A DNA stretch of 64,000 nt from Actinokineospora diospyrosa (GCF_024171925.1 NZ_JAMTCO010000003.1:496001-560000); one strand, 5' to 3'. Shown: positions 25,119-34,362, numbered from the stretch's first letter. Made by a program: numbers and translations. Notes: generated from the sequence alone by a model not told the origin.

Positions 25119-26312
25119 TCACCGGCCGGACAGGTCGGTGGTCAGCTTGGTCGGCGGGTTGCCGAGGTCCCAGGTGATGGTCTTGGTCATGCTGCCGTGG
25201 CTGTCGAACGGCTTGGCCCAGCCTATTTCGGTGAACCGGCCGTTCGCGTTGTCGGGGGCGCCGGTGGCGATGTCGGACTGGCCCCGGTTGAAGTTGTACC
25301 GGTCCTGGCCCTCCACCGTGACGACCATGGTGACCTTGTTGCCGTCGACCTTCACGTTGCCGTGGCTCCAGATCTGGTAACCGCCGACGGCCTTCTGCCA
25401 GTTCTCCGTCGCCGGGTACGGGCCTGCGCTGCTGGGCGCGCCGGTCATCGAGAAGTCGGTGCGGCCGGACCGGATGATCTCCTCGGCCGCGCGCGCCGCC
25501 CGGGTGACCTCGGAGTCGACACCCTGGCGGATGCCGGTGTCCTCCCGGTACGCCTTCTCGTAGTTCCACTCCTTCGGCGTGCCGGTGTTGTCCCAGTAGT
25601 GGTCGTACATGCCGGTCGCGTCGGGCAGGTAGCCGAGCGCCTGGGCGCCGCGCAGTTGCGCCAGCCACTTGGCCTTCTGGGCGTAGTCGCCGAGCTCGGC
25701 GTCCTTGGAGCCGTAGACGAAGTCCTCGTCGAAGGTGAAGGTCGGCTTCTCCGGCGGACCGGTGTGGTACTTGCCGTCGGCGGTCGTGGTGATGTCCGCG
25801 TCGGCGAGGTTGGTGGCGCCGTGGTCGCTGACCTTGCCGTCGGCCGCGGCGGCCAGGGCCTTCGCGAGCTGGGCGTCGACCTCTGCGGCCCCGGTCATCA
25901 CCCGGCGCACCCGGTCGACGAGGCCCTGGGCGATCCGCGGCCGGTTCGCGTCCTTGGAACTCGGATCACCGTCGCGCACCGACCCGTCCGGCCCGATCCC
26001 GAACCGGTGGGTCCTGGCCACGTCCTCCAGTTCGTCGACCGACCGCCGGAGCTCGATCACGGCGTCAGCGGCGTCCTGCAACGCCTTCTGCACATGGGCC
26101 GCCTCGGCGACAACGTGCTCGGCGCGGTCGCGTAGACCGCTGAGGGACGTGCGCGCGGCGGTGGCGTTCTTCCCGTGCCAGAACAACGGCCCGAACGCCA
26201 TGTCGAGTTCGTCTTGCAGGCCCAGGACCCGCTCCTTACGCCCCCGCACCGCCTGCGCGGCATCCTCAAGCGCTTCGGCATTCCACGACCGGACATCGGC
26301 GTAGGTGGTCAT
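25119..26312 (-). CDS. WXG100-like N-terminus fused to a C-terminal effector-like domain
   Basis: A 397-residue protein. The N-terminal ~110 residues are helical with a W-x-G turn (FGPLFWHGKNATAARTSLSG), as in type VII-secreted LXG/WXG proteins. A middle region (about 110-230) leads to a compact C-terminal part with YDHYWDNTGTPKEWNYEKAY, GGYQIWSHGNVKVDGNKVTM, RYNFNRGQSDIATGAPD and NGRFTEIGWAKPF. I do not recognise the last domain, but the modular build is that of polymorphic toxins. The gene overlaps the small WXG gene upstream (ATGA) and is followed by a putative lipoprotein. Toxic activity is not shown by the sequence. Confidence 0.7.
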   Translation of the reverse strand: MTTYADVRSWNAEALEDAAQAVRGRKERVLGLQDELDMAFGPLFWHGKNATAARTSLSGLRDRAEHVVAEAAHVQKALQDAADAVIELRRSVDELEDVARTHRFGIGPDGSVRDGDPSSKDANRPRIAQGLVDRVRRVMTGAAEVDAQLAKALAAAADGKVSDHGATNLADADITTTADGKYHTGPPEKPTFTFDEDFVYGSKDAELGDYAQKAKWLAQLRGAQALGYLPDATGMYDHYWDNTGTPKEWNYEKAYREDTGIRQGVDSEVTRAARAAEEIIRSGRTDFSMTGAPSSAGPYPATENWQKAVGGYQIWSHGNVKVDGNKVTMVVTVEGQDRYNFNRGQSDIATGAPDNANGRFTEIGWAKPFDSHGSMTKTITWDLGNPPTKLTTDLSGR

Positions 26313-26623
26313 ATCCCGAACCTCAACACATTCCCCAGCACATCAAAGTCCTGCGCCGCAGCGGCTTCGTCCTTCTCGTAATCATTGGCGGACGTGGTGA
26401 TGTTCCCGCTAAGCAAGACGATGTCGGCCGACCAGTCCCGCATCCGGTTGTTCCACGCTGCGGCGAGGGCCTTGGCCTGGCCCGCTGAGGCGGACCCGGG
26501 CATGGCTTCGGACACTGGGGTCACTGCCTCCCCCAGCTTGACCTGCGCCGCTTGGTCGCCTGCCGAGTCCGCAGCTTTCGCGGCCCGCCGCAAACCCTCG
26601 ACGTTGACGTTGTAGCCGTCCAT
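26309..26623 (-). CDS. WXG100/EspC-like small helical protein (type VII secretion partner)
   Basis: A 104-residue protein of two long helices, with W-N-x-R-x-R-D-W (AAWNNRMRDWSADI) instead of the classic WXG turn. It resembles the EspC/DUF2580-like partners of the WXG100 superfamily. GGGGAGGGCC precedes ATG 26623. Its stop overlaps the start of the effector-like gene as ATGA, so both proteins are made together and may form a secreted heterodimer, as known for type VII partners. No ESX core genes are in the window. Confidence 0.75.
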   Translation of the reverse strand: MDGYNVNVEGLRRAAKAADSAGDQAAQVKLGEAVTPVSEAMPGSASAGQAKALAAAWNNRMRDWSADIVLLSGNITTSANDYEKDEAAAAQDFDVLGNVLRFGI

Positions 26624-26858
26624 GGCCCTCCCCACGGGATGCGTGAGGCGAAGGTAGGGGTGGGTGGGGGTGACGGGGGGTGGTTTCGTTGGGCGATCAC
26701 TCGGATGGATGCGGGTGGGGGGTGGTGAGTGGGGGGCGGGTACACGGGTGGCGGAGTCTTGGGGTGGGGCTGGCTTGCTGTGCTGGAGGTGGGGTGGGGG
26801 ATCGCGGGAAGTGAATGAACTTGGGGGCTTGGACGGGTAAAGTCCCTGGTCACCAAGT

Positions 26859-27009
26859 GTCTTCCCCGCGCACGCGGGGCTGTTCCCTATCACCCGCCCG
26901 CGAACGCGCCGGTCGACGCGTCTTCCCCGCGCATGCGGGGCTGTTCCCGCGCGGTAGCCCGGGACCCGTAGCTGAACCGTGTCTTCCCCGCACCTGCGGG
27001 CTGGTCCTC
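26859..27009 (+). CRISPR. Orphan type I-E-like CRISPR remnant, three repeats, two spacers
   Basis: Repeats of 29 bases at 26859-26887 and 26920-26948, both beginning GTCTTCCCCGCGCA and ending GCGGGGCTGTTCCC, with one base difference (CACGCG/CATGCG). A third, degenerate repeat at 26981-27009 keeps GTCTTCCCCGC and CTGCGGG. Both spacers are exactly 32 bases (26888-26919, 26949-26980). A 29/32 layout with CCCCGC/GCGGGG arms is that of type I-E arrays of actinobacteria. Degeneration of the last repeat is usual at the leader-distal end, so the leader would lie to the left, toward 26850. No cas genes are in the window. Confidence 0.88.
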
Positions 27010-27036
27010 CACGGCAGCCTGAGAACCACCCACCCC

Positions 27037-27187
27037 CGCTCCCCACGCGCGCGGGTCGGGGGCGCAGCCCCCACCCTCACCGGGGGGCGGCCCCAGGGCC
27101 AGTCTACTAGGCCCCACCGACAGTGGATCTTGGAAGCAGGCACCCGAAGATCCACATGTGGATAACTTCTGTCGCTGAACCGGGTGA
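27037..27187 (+). repeat. Dispersed repeat family 1, copy B
   Basis: Contains CGCGCGGGTCGGGGGCGCAG, GGGGGGCGGCCCCAGGGCC, AGTCTACTAGGCCCCAC, the stem GTGGATCTT (27123-27131)/AAGATCCAC (27147-27155), TGTGGATAA (27157-27165) and GTCGCTGAACCGGGTGA. It begins 28 bases after the last CRISPR repeat. Confidence 0.9.
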
Positions 27188-27234
27188 CGTTGTGGTCGGT
27201 CTTGCCGGCGAGCGTGGGGGAGGGTGGCCGCCCA

Positions 27235-27278
27235 GAAACAAGAGGGCCGCCACCCCAAGTGCGCAGGTGGCGGCCCTC
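27235..27278 (-). terminator. Terminator downstream of adoK
   Basis: A 13-bp stem (GAGGGCCGCCACC at 27242-27254 with GGTGGCGGCCCTC at 27266-27278) followed, on the minus strand, by TTGTTTC. Confidence 0.8.
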
Positions 27279-27290
27279 CGAGAGAAGCAC

Positions 27291-28364
<1,074 letters not shown>

Positions 28365-28422
28365 TCAGGTCACCGTTGAACACTACCGCTTGGTACGCCT
28401 GGGAACCGCCGCCATCCGCGCC

Positions 28423-28428
28423 TACATT
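28423..28428 (+). promoter_or_regulatory. Likely -10 element, leaderless start
   Basis: TACATT seven bases before ATG 28436. Confidence 0.4.
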
Positions 28429-28435
28429 GCGACGA

Positions 28436-28612
28436 ATGAGCGCACCGCAGCAACTGCCGGACACCATGGACGAGTTGATCGCCGACTGCGCCGGGCTGCC
28501 CCCCGCGCTCACCCAGCGACGCCCTGAGCTGCCGTTGCCCCGCCTGCCCAAGCCCTGGCGGGTCGATGAGGCCTGCCACGCCCAGGTCGCCGACCTCGAC
28601 GAGTACGTCTAG
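28436..28612 (+). CDS. Small hypothetical protein, 58 aa
   Basis: A 58-residue protein, MSAPQQLPDTMDELIADCAG then LPPALTQRRPELPLPRLPKP and WRVDEACHAQVADLDEYV. It is Pro-rich in the middle with acidic ends and has no known family. Support for coding: an ATG with a TACATT hexamer seven bases upstream, good codon use, and a strong terminator 17 bases after the stop. It lies between divergent adoK and convergent erpA. Function unknown. Confidence 0.6.
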   Translation: MSAPQQLPDTMDELIADCAGLPPALTQRRPELPLPRLPKPWRVDEACHAQVADLDEYV

Positions 28613-28628
28613 CGGCTTCCGGACACGC

Positions 28629-28663
28629 AAAAGGCCGCGACCCAGCCCGGGTCGCGGCCTTTT
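28629..28663. terminator. Bidirectional rho-independent terminator
   Basis: A 15-bp perfect stem (AAAAGGCCGCGACCC, 28629-28643, with GGGTCGCGGCCTTTT, 28649-28663) and a five-base loop. A-run and T-run flanks allow it to serve both the small gene on the left and erpA on the right. Confidence 0.95.
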
Positions 28664-28671
28664 GGCGGTGA

Positions 28672-29034
28672 CTAGTGGAACGAGTCGCCGCAGGCGCAGC
28701 TACCGCCCGCGTTCGGGTTGTCGATGGTGAAACCCTGCTTCTCGATCGTGTCGACGAAGTCGATCGTCGCGCCCTGCACGTAGGGGGCGCTCATCCGGTC
28801 GACGGCGACCTTCAAGCCGCCGAAGTCGCGGAAGAGGTCCCCGTCGAGGGTGCGCTCGTCGAAGAACAGCTGGTAGCGCAGGCCCGCGCAGCCACCGGGC
28901 TGCACGGCGATGCGCAGGTGCATGTCGTCGCGGCCCTCCTGCTCGAGCAGGGCCTTGGCCTTCACGGCGGCGGCGTCGGACAGTTCGACACCGTGGGTCG
29001 CCGCCTCGGTGCCAGTCTCCTGAGCGGTGGTCAT
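28672..29034 (-). CDS. erpA: Iron-sulfur cluster carrier ErpA-like (HesB/IscA family)
   Basis: A 120-residue A-type carrier that receives Fe-S clusters and passes them to target enzymes. The three ligand cysteines are Cys49 (GGCAGLRY), Cys113 and Cys115 (GSCACGDSF). It matches the Rv2204c-type protein of the same conserved neighbourhood. ATG 29034 follows GGGAGAACG; an upstream in-frame codon at 29079 lies outside the conserved fold. Transcribed alone. Confidence 0.93.
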   Translation of the reverse strand: MTTAQETGTEAATHGVELSDAAAVKAKALLEQEGRDDMHLRIAVQPGGCAGLRYQLFFDERTLDGDLFRDFGGLKVAVDRMSAPYVQGATIDFVDTIEKQGFTIDNPNAGGSCACGDSFH

Positions 29035-29355
29035 CGTTCTCCCTGGGAATGGTCCTACGCGGGCACGTACCCGGCACAACAGCGTTGGCCCGGACTTTGT
29101 TCCGGACTACCTCATCCCATGGTGACACACGTCAGTGCCATCCCGGCAGCGATGCGCTCAGTACCACTGAGGACAACCGCGTCCGCCCAGGTCAGCGCCT
29201 TCTCCCGCTCGAATGTCCCCCCGCTCACCACCCACGAGCCCCCATCCAGAACTTCTCCCGCGCCGCTCTGCTCCACGCACCCAGCCGCCGCTCGCGCCCA
29301 CCCGGGCCGCGCCTCCCCGCACCGACCCGCCACGCCTTCGACCCAGCTGCCCCTC

Positions 29356-29506
29356 CCCGCGCGCGCCCGCGACCGAGTGGCGCCCGGCCCCCACCCTCTC
29401 CGGGGGGCGACCCCGGTGCCAGTCTACCGGGCCCCACCGACAAAGGATCTTGGAAGCGGGTGGCAGAGATCCACATGTGGATAACTTCTGTCCCTGGGAC
29501 GGGTGA
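29356..29506 (+). repeat. Dispersed repeat family 1, copy C (diverged)
   Basis: Keeps CCCCACCCTCTCCGGGGGGC, AGTCTACCGGGCCCCAC, GGATCTTGGAAGC, AGATCCACATGTGGATAACT and a changed end (CTGGGACGGGTGAA). The stem is shortened to GGATCT/AGATCC. TGTGGATAA (29476-29484) is unchanged. Confidence 0.85.
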
Positions 29507-29666
29507 ATCCAGGTCACCCTCCCGACATGGCGCCCCAGGTCGGAGCGCCTCGAGGGCGGGGCCGGGCGGCTGGTGGAGCGAAGCAGAGTCGCAGGTAAGA
29601 CGCCTGGGCGACCAGTGCGAGAGCCGTTCAGCCCGGAATCGAGCAGGCCCGGTAAGACCCCACAAC

Positions 29667-29817
29667 GCTCCCCGCACGCGCGGGTCGGGGGCGCAGCCCC
29701 CACCCTCACCGGGGGGCGGCCCCAGGGCCAGTCTACTAGGCCCCACCCACAGTGGATCTTGGGAAACCCAAGCCGAAGATCCACATGTGGATAACTTTTG
29801 TCGCTGGAACGGGTGAA
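29667..29817 (+). repeat. Dispersed repeat family 1, copy D
   Basis: Nearly identical to copy B up to GTGGATCTT. The loop differs (GGGAAACCCAAGCCG), so that CTTGGG-AAA-CCCAAG can form an inner hairpin competing with the outer GTGGATCTT/AAGATCCAC stem. TGTGGATAA is at 29776-29784. Confidence 0.9.
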
Positions 29818-29911
29818 GACGAGAGCGGGTGGGCGGCCTGGACCTGGGGGAATGCGGAAAGGGGGTCGGGTGGGAGGCGTAGTCGGACAAAGGCGGGTGA
29901 TCAGGAAGGGG

Positions 29912-30937
29912 TCAGCGCCACTGGCGGGCGGTGTGGTCGGCCAGGGCGGCGAGGGTGCCTGCTGGGTCGGCCAAGGAGGCGTCCAAAGAGCCAGCGAAGT
30001 CGGCCACCGAGTGGGCCTCTGCCACCCCCACCGCCCCCGCTTGGCGGCGGCCAACAGACACCTGCCCAGCCAAGACCACGCACGGGATCCCGCGATCGGC
30101 AGCTGCGCGGGCTACCGAGGTCACGAGCTTCCCGCGCAGCGATTGCCAGTCGAAGCTGCCTTCGCCGGTTACAACCAGTGCCGCGCGGTCCAAGGCGTCA
30201 TCCAAGCCCGTGGCGGCGCGGACTACCTCCGCGCCAGACACGACAGCGGCGCCCAGAGCCAGTAAGGCGAAGCCGAGCCCCCCGGCTGCCCCAGCGCCCG
30301 GTTCATCCCGGAGATCCCGGCCAAAGCGAACAGCGACCTCCTCCGCCCAAGCGGCCATCCGAGCCTCCAGACGGGCCACCGCGGCCGGGTCAGCGCCCTT
30401 CTGGGGGCCGAAAGTCGCCGCCGCGCCGTGCGGGCCCAGGAGGGGGTTCTCGACGTCCACGGCGGCGAACAGTTCGGGCAAGGGCCCGTCCAGGACCTCA
30501 AGCGCGCCCCGGCCGCCGTCGGTGGTTGCGGAGCCGCCCAGGCCGATCACCACGCGCGACACCCCGGCGTCGCGGGCGGCCAGCACGAGCTCGCCGACGC
30601 CCCTGGTGGTGGCGGTCTCGCAGGCCTCGGCGCGGCGGTCGGCGGGGACCAGGTGCAGGCCGATGGCCTCGGCGGACTCCAGGTAGGCGACGCCGTCGTG
30701 GATGAGCCACTGGGCGTCGACGGGGTCGCCGAGGGGGCCGGTGACGGTGGTCAGCACCCGCTCGGCGCCCAGCGCACCCAGCAGGACCTCGGCGAACCCG
30801 GGCCCGCCGTCGGCCAGCGGGAAGGTCGACACGCGGTGGTCGGGGGCACCCCGGCGCCACCCCTCGGCGATCGCGGTGGCCGCCTCCGCTGAGGTGAGCG
30901 TCCCGCCGAAGCTGTCGGGGGCGATAACGACTCGCAC
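29912..30937 (-). CDS. glxK: Glycerate kinase
   Basis: A 341-residue GlxK-type glycerate 2-kinase that phosphorylates glycerate to phosphoglycerate. Family features: MRVVIAPDSFGGTLTSAEAA at the N-terminus, PLADGGPGFAEVL, VIGLGGSATTDGGRGALEVL, the P-loop-like GAGAAGGLGFALLALGA and VVTGEGSFDWQSLRGK. It corresponds to Rv2205c in the conserved block. Start GTG 30937; divergent from the DUF3043 gene 44 bases away. The last residues (about 315-341) are Ala-rich and less conserved. Confidence 0.93.
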   Translation of the reverse strand: MRVVIAPDSFGGTLTSAEAATAIAEGWRRGAPDHRVSTFPLADGGPGFAEVLLGALGAERVLTTVTGPLGDPVDAQWLIHDGVAYLESAEAIGLHLVPADRRAEACETATTRGVGELVLAARDAGVSRVVIGLGGSATTDGGRGALEVLDGPLPELFAAVDVENPLLGPHGAAATFGPQKGADPAAVARLEARMAAWAEEVAVRFGRDLRDEPGAGAAGGLGFALLALGAAVVSGAEVVRAATGLDDALDRAALVVTGEGSFDWQSLRGKLVTSVARAAADRGIPCVVLAGQVSVGRRQAGAVGVAEAHSVADFAGSLDASLADPAGTLAALADHTARQWR

Positions 30938-30968
30938 GGGCGCAGCGTAGCGACCGCGGGGCTTGTCC

Positions 30969-30974
30969 TACCCT
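30969..30974 (+). promoter_or_regulatory. Likely -10 element, leaderless start
   Basis: TACCCT seven bases before GTG 30982. Confidence 0.4.
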
Positions 30975-30981
30975 TGTCGAC

Positions 30982-31632
30982 GTGAGGTTCCTGCGCCGCA
31001 ACTCCGCTGACAGCCCCGACGCCGACTTGGTGGAGGACGACGCTGTCACCGTCGGTGACGGTGGGCCCAAGGGGCACACGCCCGGCAAGGGCAGGCCGAC
31101 CCCCAAGCGCCGCGAGGCCGAGGGCCGCAAGCGCGGTCCGGTGGCCCCGCCGCCGAAGACCACCCGCGAGGCGATCCGCCGGGCCCGCGGGTCCAAGGAG
31201 GAGCGCAAAGCGCTCAACGCCCAGCGCCGGGAGCAGCGCTCCGAGCAGCGCCGCCGCATGGCCGACGGTGACGACCGCTACCTCATGCCGCGCGACCGCG
31301 GCCCGGTGAAGGCGTACGTGCGCGACCTGGTCGACAGCAAGCGCAACCTGCTGGGCCTGTTCATGCCGCTGGCGGTGCTGGTGTTCGTCTCGCTGCTGTC
31401 CACCTCGCTGGTGGTGCAGCAGTACGCGACCCTGGTCTGCCTGGTCATGCTGGTCGCGATGATCATCGAGGCCGTGCTCAACGGCCGCCGCGTGGTCAAG
31501 CGGGTGCGCGAGAAGTTCCCCAAGGAGAACGTCGGCGGCGCGGGCATCGGCTGGTACGCGTTCGTCCGGGCGACCCAGCTGCGCAAGCTGCGCGTTCCCA
31601 AGCCGCGAGTCACCCCCGGTACCGCGGTCTAG
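30982..31632 (+). CDS. DUF3043 membrane protein
   Basis: A 216-residue protein. The first ~100 residues are strongly basic (KGRPTPKRREAEGRKRGPVA, then SKEERKALNAQRREQRSEQR), followed by MPRDRGPVKAYVRDLVDSKR, two adjacent membrane helices (about 125-165) and a short cytoplasmic tail. This is the DUF3043 family, corresponding to Rv2206. Function unknown; the basic tail could contact nucleic acid or acidic lipids. GTG 30982 fits a leaderless start. Confidence 0.88.
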   Translation: MRFLRRNSADSPDADLVEDDAVTVGDGGPKGHTPGKGRPTPKRREAEGRKRGPVAPPPKTTREAIRRARGSKEERKALNAQRREQRSEQRRRMADGDDRYLMPRDRGPVKAYVRDLVDSKRNLLGLFMPLAVLVFVSLLSTSLVVQQYATLVCLVMLVAMIIEAVLNGRRVVKRVREKFPKENVGGAGIGWYAFVRATQLRKLRVPKPRVTPGTAV

Positions 31633-31635
31633 ATT
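31630..31635 (+). promoter_or_regulatory. Likely -10 element, leaderless start
   Basis: TAGATT seven bases before ATG 31643. It overlaps the stop codon of the DUF3043 gene. Confidence 0.4.
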
Positions 31636-31642
31636 CGGCGGT

Positions 31643-32626
31643 ATGGAGTTTCGTCGCCTGGGCCGTAGTGGCCTCAGCATCAGTGAGATCTCGTTCGGCA
31701 ACTGGCTCACCCACGCCTCCCAGGTCGAGGAGGAGACCGCGCACGCCTGTGTGCGGGCCGCCCTCGACGCCGGGATCACTACGTTCGACACCGCTGACGT
31801 CTACGCGGGGACCAAGGCGGAGGAGGTCCTCGGCCGCGCCCTCGAAGGTCACCGACGCGAGAGTGTTGAGATCTTCACGAAGGTCTATGGCGTCACCGGT
31901 CCCGGACCTAACGACCGCGGACTCGGGCGCAAGCACATCATCGAGTCCGCCCACGGCTCCCTCCGCCGGCTTAAGACCGACTACGTCGACCTCTATCAAG
32001 CGCACCGGTTCGACCGGACCGTGCCGCTAGAGGAGACGTTCCTCGCGTTCGCCGACCTCGTGCGGCAGGGCAAGGTCCTCTACATCGGTGTCTCCGAGTG
32101 GACCGCCGACCAGATCACCCGCGGCGCCGCGCTCGCCCGCGAGCTGAACGTGCCGCTGATCTCCAACCAGCCGCAGTACTCGATGCTGTGGCGGGTGATC
32201 GAGGACCAGGTCGTCCCGGCCTCGGAGCGCGAGGGCCTCTCGCAGATCGTCTGGTCGCCGATCGCGCAGGGCGTGCTCACCGGCAAGTACCTGCCCGGCT
32301 CCCAGCCGCCGAGCGGCTCCCGCGCCACCGACGACCAGGGCGCCAAGATGATCTCCCACTTCCTGCGCGACGAGGTGCTCACCGCGGTCCAGGACCTGCG
32401 CCCGCTCGCCGAGGAGGCCGGGCTGTCGCTGGCTCAGCTGGCGATCGCGTGGGTCCTGCAGAACCCGAACGTCGCCTCGGCGATCATCGGGGCGTCGCGG
32501 CCGGAGCAGGTCACCGAGAACGCGGCGGCCGCGGGCAAGAAGCTGGACGCGGACCTGCTGGCCTCGATCGACAAGGTCCTCGAGGGCGTCGTGGAGCGCG
32601 ACCCCCGGCTGACCGTCACGCCGTGA
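31643..32626 (+). CDS. Aldo/keto reductase (potassium-channel beta-subunit-like)
   Basis: A 327-residue NADPH-dependent oxidoreductase. The catalytic tetrad is intact: Asp49 (TTFDTADVY), Tyr54, Lys80 (IFTKVYG) and His121 (LYQAHRFD). NADPH-binding segments WSPIAQGVLTGKYLPG and AIIGASRPEQVTENAAA are present. The pattern matches the AKR6/Kv-beta-like group, which reduces aldehydes or quinones. Substrate unknown. Its 3' end overlaps that of the alpha/beta hydrolase gene by 11 bases, tail-to-tail. Confidence 0.92.
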   Translation: MEFRRLGRSGLSISEISFGNWLTHASQVEEETAHACVRAALDAGITTFDTADVYAGTKAEEVLGRALEGHRRESVEIFTKVYGVTGPGPNDRGLGRKHIIESAHGSLRRLKTDYVDLYQAHRFDRTVPLEETFLAFADLVRQGKVLYIGVSEWTADQITRGAALARELNVPLISNQPQYSMLWRVIEDQVVPASEREGLSQIVWSPIAQGVLTGKYLPGSQPPSGSRATDDQGAKMISHFLRDEVLTAVQDLRPLAEEAGLSLAQLAIAWVLQNPNVASAIIGASRPEQVTENAAAAGKKLDADLLASIDKVLEGVVERDPRLTVTP

Positions 32627-33482
32627 AGTCCAGAACGCGCTGAACAACGCGGTCGAAGTCGCCGGGGCGGCGCAGGACGTCGTGCCCGGCGCCGGTGATC
32701 GTCTCCACGGCGGCACCTGGGACCAACTCCTGGAGTCGACGGGCGGCGGCAGCGGAGTCATGGACGACGCTGTCGCCGCCGAACAACGCCAACACCGGCA
32801 CCCGCACACCCCTTAGTGACTCGGCCGCGGGCACCTTCTGGAAGGGCCCGCCCGGCCGGAAGTGCCGGATCGCGCTAAGCAACAGCTGCGCTTCCGGGCT
32901 GTCGTAGATGTCTTCGCCTAGGCACCAACGCAAGAACCGCCGCCATATCCACTCCCGGTTCAGCACCGAGGTCACCAGCCCGAAGGCCGCCACCCCCGCG
33001 GAGAACGACGCAGTCACCGTCGTCGGGTCGAGCAGGCTGATGGACGCCAGCCGGTCGGGCCGGTGAATGGCCTGGTTGACCGCGTGCCAGCCCCCGGTCG
33101 ACGCGCCGACGAGGTGCGCGCCCTCCAGCTCCAGCTGACCGAGGACGTCGTCGAGGCACCGCGCCCGGTCCTCGAAGTCCTTGAAGCGCACGGACTGCAC
33201 GCTCCGCCCACCCTCGCCAAGCGTGTCGATCGCATACACAGTCCGGTGTTCACCCAGTACAGGCCCCAACTTCCAGTAACCCGCGGCGGTGGCCAGCAGA
33301 CCGGGAAGCAGCACCACCGGAGGACCGGATCCGAACCGGTACAACCGGGTGGTGCCGTGCGCTGTGCCGACATCCAGCGCCGCCAATGGATCCGGCCACT
33401 GCGCCATAGCGATCTCGTACGCCTGTAGGTACTTTTCTTGTGCCGCAGCACTCTTGAACTGCCCAACACCTTTGGTCGTCAT
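32616..33482 (-). CDS. Alpha/beta hydrolase
   Basis: A 288-residue soluble alpha/beta hydrolase. The oxyanion region VVLLPGLLATAAGYW, the nucleophile elbow GASTGGWHA (Ser), the acid in LFGGDSVVHD and the His in GAGHDVLRRP are all visible. Proteins of this kind act on esters or C-C bonds; no specific reaction can be assigned. ATG 33482 was preferred over the in-frame codon at 33500 because it begins the more typical N-terminus. It is divergent from an AraC-family regulator 69 bases away, which may control it. Confidence 0.88.
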   Translation of the reverse strand: MTTKGVGQFKSAAAQEKYLQAYEIAMAQWPDPLAALDVGTAHGTTRLYRFGSGPPVVLLPGLLATAAGYWKLGPVLGEHRTVYAIDTLGEGGRSVQSVRFKDFEDRARCLDDVLGQLELEGAHLVGASTGGWHAVNQAIHRPDRLASISLLDPTTVTASFSAGVAAFGLVTSVLNREWIWRRFLRWCLGEDIYDSPEAQLLLSAIRHFRPGGPFQKVPAAESLRGVRVPVLALFGGDSVVHDSAAAARRLQELVPGAAVETITGAGHDVLRRPGDFDRVVQRVLDFTA

Positions 33483-33551
33483 GCGCCCGAAGCTACGCAA
33501 GTCGGGGACCCCCGTCTTGGAAGCAGGTAAGGTTGCCCCAGGGGGATACGC

Positions 33552-34361
33552 ATGGCCGACTGGTCACTCGTAGTGGCGCGCAAAGACATCGAGCGCTCGC
33601 CAAGCGAACACGTCTTTAGCCGGCCAGACCCGCGCTTAGCAGGCCTAGTGCGCACGTACGCCGCGCACACCTTCCCGAACACAGAACCAACCCCATGGCG
33701 GGTCACCCCGCTAACCGTGCTCACCGTTGTCTTAGACCTAGAGGCCCCGCAGCGACGCCTGCCGGACGGCACGGACCTCCCGTCATGCCCGGTCCTCGGT
33801 CTACGCGACCGCCCCCTCGACCTGGAACAGGCAGGCGTGGCCCGCGGTGTCAGCATCACCCTCACCCCACCCGGCGCGTACGCGCTATTCGGCCTGCCGC
33901 TCAAGGAACTGGCCAACGAGACCGTCCCGCTGGCCGACCTGCTCCGCGTCGACCTCCTGCGCGAGCGGCTCGCCGAGGCCGACGGCTGGCCCGAGCGGTT
34001 CCGCCTGCTCGACGCCTACCTGCTGGGCCGCGTCGCGCGCGGTCCGGCGCTGAGCGGTCAGGTCGAGGGCGCCTGGCACCGGCTGATGTCATCCCCGGTG
34101 TCGGTCGGCGCGCTGGCCGAGGCGAGCGGGTGGACGCGCCAGCACTTCCACGCCCGGTTCCGCGAGCAGATCGGGCTGGCACCGCGCACGGTCGCCCGCA
34201 TCGCCCGGCTCAACCGCGCGGCCCTGCTGCTGGCGCGCCCCGAACCGCCGTCCCTGGCCGCGGTGGCCCACGTGTGCGGGTACGTGGACCAGCCGCACCT
34301 CAACCGCGACTTCCGCACGCTGACCGGCTGCACGCCGACCGACTACCGGACCGGCGGCTGA
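33552..34361 (+). CDS. AraC-family transcriptional regulator
   Basis: A 269-residue regulator. The N-terminal ~165 residues form a beta-rich sensing part (RVTPLTVLTVVLDLEAPQRR, ITLTPPGAYALFGLPLKELA). The C-terminal AraC double HTH spans about 180-265 (PVSVGALAEASGWTRQHFHA, then HVCGYVDQPHLNRDFRTLTG and the closing P-x-D-Y-R). The layout resembles AraC regulators with the DUF6597-type sensing domain. Divergent from the alpha/beta hydrolase gene, its likely target. Effector unknown. Confidence 0.88.
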   Translation: MADWSLVVARKDIERSPSEHVFSRPDPRLAGLVRTYAAHTFPNTEPTPWRVTPLTVLTVVLDLEAPQRRLPDGTDLPSCPVLGLRDRPLDLEQAGVARGVSITLTPPGAYALFGLPLKELANETVPLADLLRVDLLRERLAEADGWPERFRLLDAYLLGRVARGPALSGQVEGAWHRLMSSPVSVGALAEASGWTRQHFHARFREQIGLAPRTVARIARLNRAALLLARPEPPSLAAVAHVCGYVDQPHLNRDFRTLTGCTPTDYRTGG

Positions 34362-34362
34362 C

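Larger units (their letters stand above)
26624..27234. other. Intergenic stretch with CRISPR remnant and family 1 repeat
   Basis: About 610 bases between the WXG operon and the adoK terminator. 26640-26850 is a G-rich lead-in (runs of GGTGGGGGT) with no gene seen. A three-repeat CRISPR remnant follows at 26859-27009, then family 1 copy B at 27037-27187. Confidence 0.7.
29035..29911. other. Intergenic stretch with two family 1 repeats
   Basis: About 875 bases between erpA and the glycerate kinase stop. Family 1 copy C (29356-29506) and copy D (29667-29817) lie here, 311 bases apart. Frames on both strands are low-complexity (Pro/Arg/Ser) and were not called. 29220-29350 is C-rich like the 5 kb region. 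Confidence 0.65.

Noticed and set aside
26309-27046. A longer version of the small WXG gene starting near 27046
   Set aside because: The extension would run through the CRISPR remnant and the G-rich intergenic DNA. GGGGAGGG before ATG 26623 marks the real start.
29507-29666. A second CRISPR-like unit between family 1 copies C and D (GGTAAGAC words about 57 bases apart)
   Set aside because: The shared word is only eight bases, spacing and flanks do not fit the 29/32 layout, and no palindromic repeat is present.
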